This document shows positions 61,324-64,000 of a stretch of 64,000 bases of DNA, piece by piece. Each line of letters opens with the position of its first letter. The first letter of the stretch is position 1. The notes beneath the pieces are model-generated. The model had not been told where the DNA came from. It saw only the letters and a program-made list of their open reading frames with translations, and searched no databases. The stretch is taken from positions 269,381-333,380 of the forward strand of contig NZ_JACHLR010000003.1 of NCBI RefSeq assembly GCF_014204535.1. Direction: 5' to 3'. A program made the translations under genes and the position numbers. This DNA comes from Novosphingobium chloroacetimidivorans (GTDB taxonomy: Bacteria; Pseudomonadota; Alphaproteobacteria; Sphingomonadales; Sphingomonadaceae).

Positions 61324-61474
61324 TCGTCATTCCCGCGAAGGCGGGAATCCATCTCCTGCGCTCGAATTTCGGACGAGGGTGCGCAATGGCGTTAGGCATC
61401 GAGCTTACGCGACGCACTCGGCTCGGGTTTCCGGCAAGGACCGGAGATGGATTCCCGCGTTCGCGGGAATGACG
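61324..61474. repeat. palindromic repeat family B, copy 4 (long spacer)
   Basis: Arms CGTCATTCCCGCGAAGGCGG and CGCGTTCGCGGGAATGACG with ATCCATCTCC/GGAGATGGAT inside; the spacer between arms is about 85 nt, longer than in other copies, as if extra DNA had been added. With A9 it fills the 362-nt gap 61307-61668. Confidence 0.8.
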
Positions 61475-61522
61475 AGCATAGGGGGTGGGAGATGTTGCCT
61501 GCGGAACCAACGCCCTCATCCC

Positions 61523-61618
61523 CCGTCGCCCCCGCGCAGGCGGGGGCCCCGCTTTGTCGAGCGGCCTTGCGGATCAGGTAGAAAGACGCGGGATCACCGC
61601 CTTCGCGGGGACGACGAA
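61523..61618. repeat. palindromic repeat family A, copy 9
   Basis: Hairpins CCCCCGCGCAGGCGGGGGCC and ATCACCGCCTTCGCGGGGAC about 45 nt apart, between two convergent genes; the right arm is slightly degraded. Confidence 0.78.
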
Positions 61619-61668
61619 ACTAAGCTCGCATGACATAGCTCAGCTGTGTCTAACCCCCGCAGGCTCGC

Positions 61669-62997
61669 TCAATCCCCCGTCACCTCGTCGCCCTCGTCAT
61701 CGACGCGCTCGCTGGAGACCAGCAGCTTGTCGATCCTGAGGCCGTCCATGTCGACCACCTCGAACCGCCAGCCCTGCTCGGAAAAGTGTTCGCCCTCCGT
61801 CGGCACCTGCTTGAGCACCGCCAGCACATAGCCCGCCGCGGTCGCGAACTCACGGGTTTCGGGCAGTTCAATGCCCAGCCGGTCCGCCAGCGTGTCGGCC
61901 GGCATCGCGCCCGAGATCAGCAGAGAGCCATCCTCGCGCTCGACCAGCATCGGGTGGTCGCCTTCGTCCTGGTGGCTGACGAAGTCGCCGGCGATCGCCG
62001 CCAGCACGTCGCTGGGGGTGACGAGGCCTTCCAGGTGCCCGTACTCGTCGCGCACCATTGCCATCGGCACTTCGGCGCGCTGGAGGACTTTCAATGCGTC
62101 CATCGCGTCGATCTGGTCGGGGATCGTCTCGGCCCGGCGCATCATGCCGGTGATGTCGGCGGCGCGCCCCTCGACGATGGCGGCCAGCACTTCGCGCACC
62201 CGCAGCACGCCCACGACGTTGTCGGGCGAACCTTCGGCCACCGGGAGCAGAGCGTGCGGCGTATCGGCGATGCGCGCCAGCAGCTGTTCCTGGGTGGCCG
62301 AAGCGTCGATCCAGTGCACTTCCGGGCGGGGCGTCATCAATTCGCGGATCGGGCGATCGGCCAGGCGCAGCACGCCCGCCATCATCGCCCGCTCGCCCTC
62401 CTCGATCGCGCCGGAGCGAGTCGCCTCGGCGAAGATCATGTGCAGCTCCTCGGCGGTGAGCTGGTCCTCGCCGCCACGGCGCACCGAGAGCAGCCGCAGG
62501 ATCAGCGCGGAAGAGCGATCGAGCAGCCACACGAAGGGCCCCATGATCCGCGCCAGCAACGCCATCGGCAGCGCCATCAGCAGCGCAACCGGCTCGGCGG
62601 TGCGCAGCGCCAGTTGCTTGGGCACCAGTTCGCCGATGACGACGCTGGCATACGTCGTCGCCATGATCACCAGGGTGAAGCCCGCTTCCGGGGCATAGCG
62701 AGGTGGCACGCCCAGCGCGGCCAGCCGCTCTCCCACAGGGCCGCCCAGACTGGAGCCGGAATAGGCGCCGGCGACGATGCCGATCAGGGTGATGCCGATC
62801 TGCACGGTCGAGAGGAACCGGCCCGGATCCTCGGCCAGCGCCAGCGCGGTGCGGGCGGACTTGCTGCCCTTGTCGGCCGCGCCGCGCAGGCGTGCCGGCT
62901 TGGCCGACACGATCGCCAGTTCGGACATGGAGAAAAGGCCGTTCACCAGGATCAGTGCGGCGATGATGAAGAGGTCGGTCCAGGGGAAAGGGGTCAC
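61669..62997 (-). CDS. CNNM/CorC-type membrane protein (hemolysin family, DUF21-CBS-CorC_HlyC)
   Basis: A 442-aa inner-membrane protein. The DUF21 (CNNM) transmembrane domain (about 1-190) has NGLFSMSELAIVSAKPARLR and VVIGELVPKQLALRTAE; a CBS pair (about 205-335) has ELMTPRPEVHWID and MVRDEYGHLEGLVTPSDVL; the C-terminal CorC_HlyC domain (about 350-430) has LLISGAMPADTLADRLGIELP and GWRFEVVDMDGLRIDKLLV. Such proteins act in magnesium or cation efflux/homeostasis rather than haemolysis. ATG 62997. Divergent from the OmpA-family gene. Confidence 0.91.
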   Translation of the reverse strand: MTPFPWTDLFIIAALILVNGLFSMSELAIVSAKPARLRGAADKGSKSARTALALAEDPGRFLSTVQIGITLIGIVAGAYSGSSLGGPVGERLAALGVPPRYAPEAGFTLVIMATTYASVVIGELVPKQLALRTAEPVALLMALPMALLARIMGPFVWLLDRSSALILRLLSVRRGGEDQLTAEELHMIFAEATRSGAIEEGERAMMAGVLRLADRPIRELMTPRPEVHWIDASATQEQLLARIADTPHALLPVAEGSPDNVVGVLRVREVLAAIVEGRAADITGMMRRAETIPDQIDAMDALKVLQRAEVPMAMVRDEYGHLEGLVTPSDVLAAIAGDFVSHQDEGDHPMLVEREDGSLLISGAMPADTLADRLGIELPETREFATAAGYVLAVLKQVPTEGEHFSEQGWRFEVVDMDGLRIDKLLVSSERVDDEGDEVTGD

Positions 62998-63055
62998 GAT
63001 GATCCGGCGCTAGCAGACAAAGATCACGAAGCGAAGCGCGCGCGATCATCCATGT

Positions 63056-63080
63056 GGAACCGAAGGCGCGGCAATCCGTT
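63056..63080 (+). promoter_or_regulatory. EcfG-type general stress response promoter for the OmpA-family gene
   Basis: GGAAC (63056-63060), 16 nt, then CGTT (63077-63080): exact match to the EcfG consensus, oriented toward the OmpA-family gene and giving a leader of about 80 nt. Confidence 0.6.
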
Positions 63081-63168
63081 CCGGCGCTATCGTTCACCGC
63101 CGTTGAGCGCACAGCAGCACACACCGCCCTGCTTCCATGAAAGGGCGCCAAAAAAGAAGGGTCCTGAG

Positions 63169-63843
63169 ATGAAGAAGTCCCGTCTGTTCACCTCCGCCGC
63201 TGCGGCGCTGGCGCTTGTTTCCGTTTCGGCCTGCGTGACCGATCCCAACACCGGCGAGCGCAAGGTGTCGCGCACCGCGATCGGCGGCGTCGGCGGCGCG
63301 GGCCTGGGCTATCTGCTGGGCAGCGTGATCGGCGGCAAGACCGCGCGCATCCTCGGCGCCGGCATCGGCGGCGTCGCCGGCGGCGCGATCGGCTACCAGA
63401 AGGACAAGCAGATCCGCGAATTGCGCGAATCGACCGCCGGCTCGGGCATCGACGTCACCGACAATGGCGACGGCATCCTGCTCAACCTGCCCGACGTGAC
63501 CTTCGCGGTGGATTCGACCGAGATCAGCCCCTCGTTCCAGGCCGCGCTCGACCGTGTGGCGCAGAGCATGGTGCAGTATCCGGACAGCCTGATCGACGTG
63601 TACGGCCACACCGATTCGACCGGTTCGGACGCCTACAACCTCGACTTGTCCAAGCGCCGCGCCGATGCGGTCGCCCGCTACCTGATCAGCCGCGGGGTTT
63701 CCTCCGCGCGGATCCAGACGCAGGGCATGGGCGAGAGCTATCCTGTCGCCGACAACGCCACCGCCGAAGGCCGCGCCAAGAACCGCCGCGTGGAGGTGAA
63801 GATCACGCCGGTCAGCCAGGACGATGTGCAGCGGGCGCGCTGA
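63169..63843 (+). CDS. OmpA family lipoprotein with glycine-zipper
   Basis: A 224-aa outer-membrane lipoprotein. Signal peptide with lipobox VSAC (C22); a glycine-zipper membrane stretch (about 38-82, AIGGVGGAGLGYLLGSVIGG and GAGIGGVAGGAIGY); then a C-terminal OmpA-like peptidoglycan-binding domain (about 105-215) with VDVYGHTDSTGS-type IDVYGHTDSTGSDAYN, LDLSKRRADAVARYLISRGV and GRAKNRRVEVKI. The layout matches the YiaD/Pal-like envelope-stabilising group. ATG 63169 with AAGG upstream; a possible EcfG promoter lies 89 nt upstream. Confidence 0.9.
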   Translation: MKKSRLFTSAAAALALVSVSACVTDPNTGERKVSRTAIGGVGGAGLGYLLGSVIGGKTARILGAGIGGVAGGAIGYQKDKQIRELRESTAGSGIDVTDNGDGILLNLPDVTFAVDSTEISPSFQAALDRVAQSMVQYPDSLIDVYGHTDSTGSDAYNLDLSKRRADAVARYLISRGVSSARIQTQGMGESYPVADNATAEGRAKNRRVEVKITPVSQDDVQRAR

Positions 63844-63854
63844 GGCTGAACTCT

Positions 63855-63897
63855 GCCGCATCGTCGATTCGGACCAAGCCTGAAACGACGATGCGGC
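63855..63897 (+). terminator. 12-bp perfect hairpin after the OmpA-family gene
   Basis: GCCGCATCGTCG/CGACGATGCGGC with a 19-nt loop, 12 nt after the stop codon and touching the -35 box of the next promoter. Only a short T-containing run (TTGACATTT) follows, so it is a weak or factor-assisted terminator, or an element of the next promoter. Confidence 0.45.
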
Positions 63898-63926
63898 TTG
63901 ACATTTAGAACCATTTGGGTTATATG
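63898..63926 (+). promoter_or_regulatory. strong sigma70-like promoter near the window end
   Basis: TTGACA (63898-63903), exactly 17 nt, then TATATG (63921-63926). The best housekeeping promoter match in the window. It would start transcription near 63933 toward the window end. Confidence 0.7.
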
Positions 63927-63952
63927 CCGCAGCACTGGAGCCAGGTGAAAGC

Positions 63953-64000
63953 TTGGCTTTCGGTACACGGCGGGTGCGGGTGAGCGAGGCCTCGTTCGAC
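63953..64000 (+). CDS. possible start of an unidentified gene (cut by the window end)
   Basis: After the strong promoter, TTG 63953 opens a frame (LAFGTRRVRVSEASFD) that runs to the window end, with GGAG and AGGTGA upstream as possible ribosome sites. An alternative GTG at 63945 gives only a 12-residue peptide (VKAWLSVHGGCG, stop at 63981-63983). Too short to identify. Confidence 0.3.
   Translation, partial: MAFGTRRVRVSEASFD

Noticed and set aside
61503..61527. GGAAC-N16-CGTC as an EcfG promoter
   Set aside because: No gene lies downstream in that direction (the next gene is convergent) and the second box overlaps repeat A9.

Overview
This window looks like chromosomal DNA of a GC-rich alphaproteobacterium of the order Sphingomonadales (Novosphingobium/Sphingobium-like). 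The support is the mix of alphaproteobacterial markers (MipZ, the DUF1013 regulator TrcR, DUF1192, DUF3035, a SWFGD/BON protein, two good matches to EcfG general-stress promoters) with sphingomonad-style gene orders (glmM-DUF1272-thiD, tonB-exbB-exbD-exbD, ileS-lspA-DUF3035). The genus is inference. I saw no rRNA, tRNA, CRISPR array, phage or transposase gene. Layout, left to right. 0-5.4 kb: M23 peptidase (5' end outside the window), bactofilin, trcR, a glutathione transferase, a SCO4402-like orphan, and a quinone oxidoreductase overlapping a DUF2256 mini-gene. 5.4-11.3 kb: DUF1192, ClpA, then a ligase-associated exonuclease and ATP-dependent DNA ligase. 11.3-12.1 kb: an AT-richer patch with one secreted orphan. 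12-20 kb: thiD, DUF1272, glmM, a DAACS symporter, an HNH nuclease, gluQ with a twin-TM protein and a PduO-type adenosyltransferase, a 3-hydroxyacyl-CoA dehydrogenase, and a tiny acidic protein behind an EcfG-type promoter. 20-26 kb: mutS divergent from maeB, then a TSUP permease. 26.6-35.8 kb: the most accessory-looking part, with pirin, LysR, TMEM175-like, DUF1275, AlgE-like porin, DoxX, a Tat-exported amidohydrolase, XapX, an alpha/beta hydrolase and an isochorismatase-fold hydrolase. 36-44.7 kb: trmB, a GGCT-fold protein, a HisN-type phosphatase, an AraC regulator, prs, glpX and hom. 45-47.8 kb: the TonB energising operon with a clear terminator. 48-57.3 kb: Lhr-like DNA-repair helicase, SWFGD/BON protein, phosphomannomutase/phosphoglucomutase, a J-domain membrane protein, mipZ, panC and a CsgG/HfaB-type exported protein. 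57.5-64 kb: ileS-lspA-DUF3035, a CNNM/CorC-type membrane protein, an OmpA-family lipoprotein, and a strong sigma70-like promoter running out of the window. The striking feature at larger scale is the filling of most intergenic gaps by dispersed palindromic repeats. I group them by eye into seven families (A-G), about 24 elements. One family, G, also sits in frame inside ileS, adding about 28 residues to isoleucyl-tRNA synthetase, much like the palindromic elements known inside Rickettsia proteins. Working connections that can be inferred: TonB/ExbB/ExbD drive outer-membrane uptake; the exonuclease, ligase and helicase (here about 37 kb apart) are the known ligase-associated DNA-damage set; the 26.6-35.8 kb set could import (porin) and hydrolyse (exported amidohydrolase, cytosolic hydrolases) an unidentified compound under LysR control. 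Function assignments rest on recognised motifs in translated sequence; no database search was possible.
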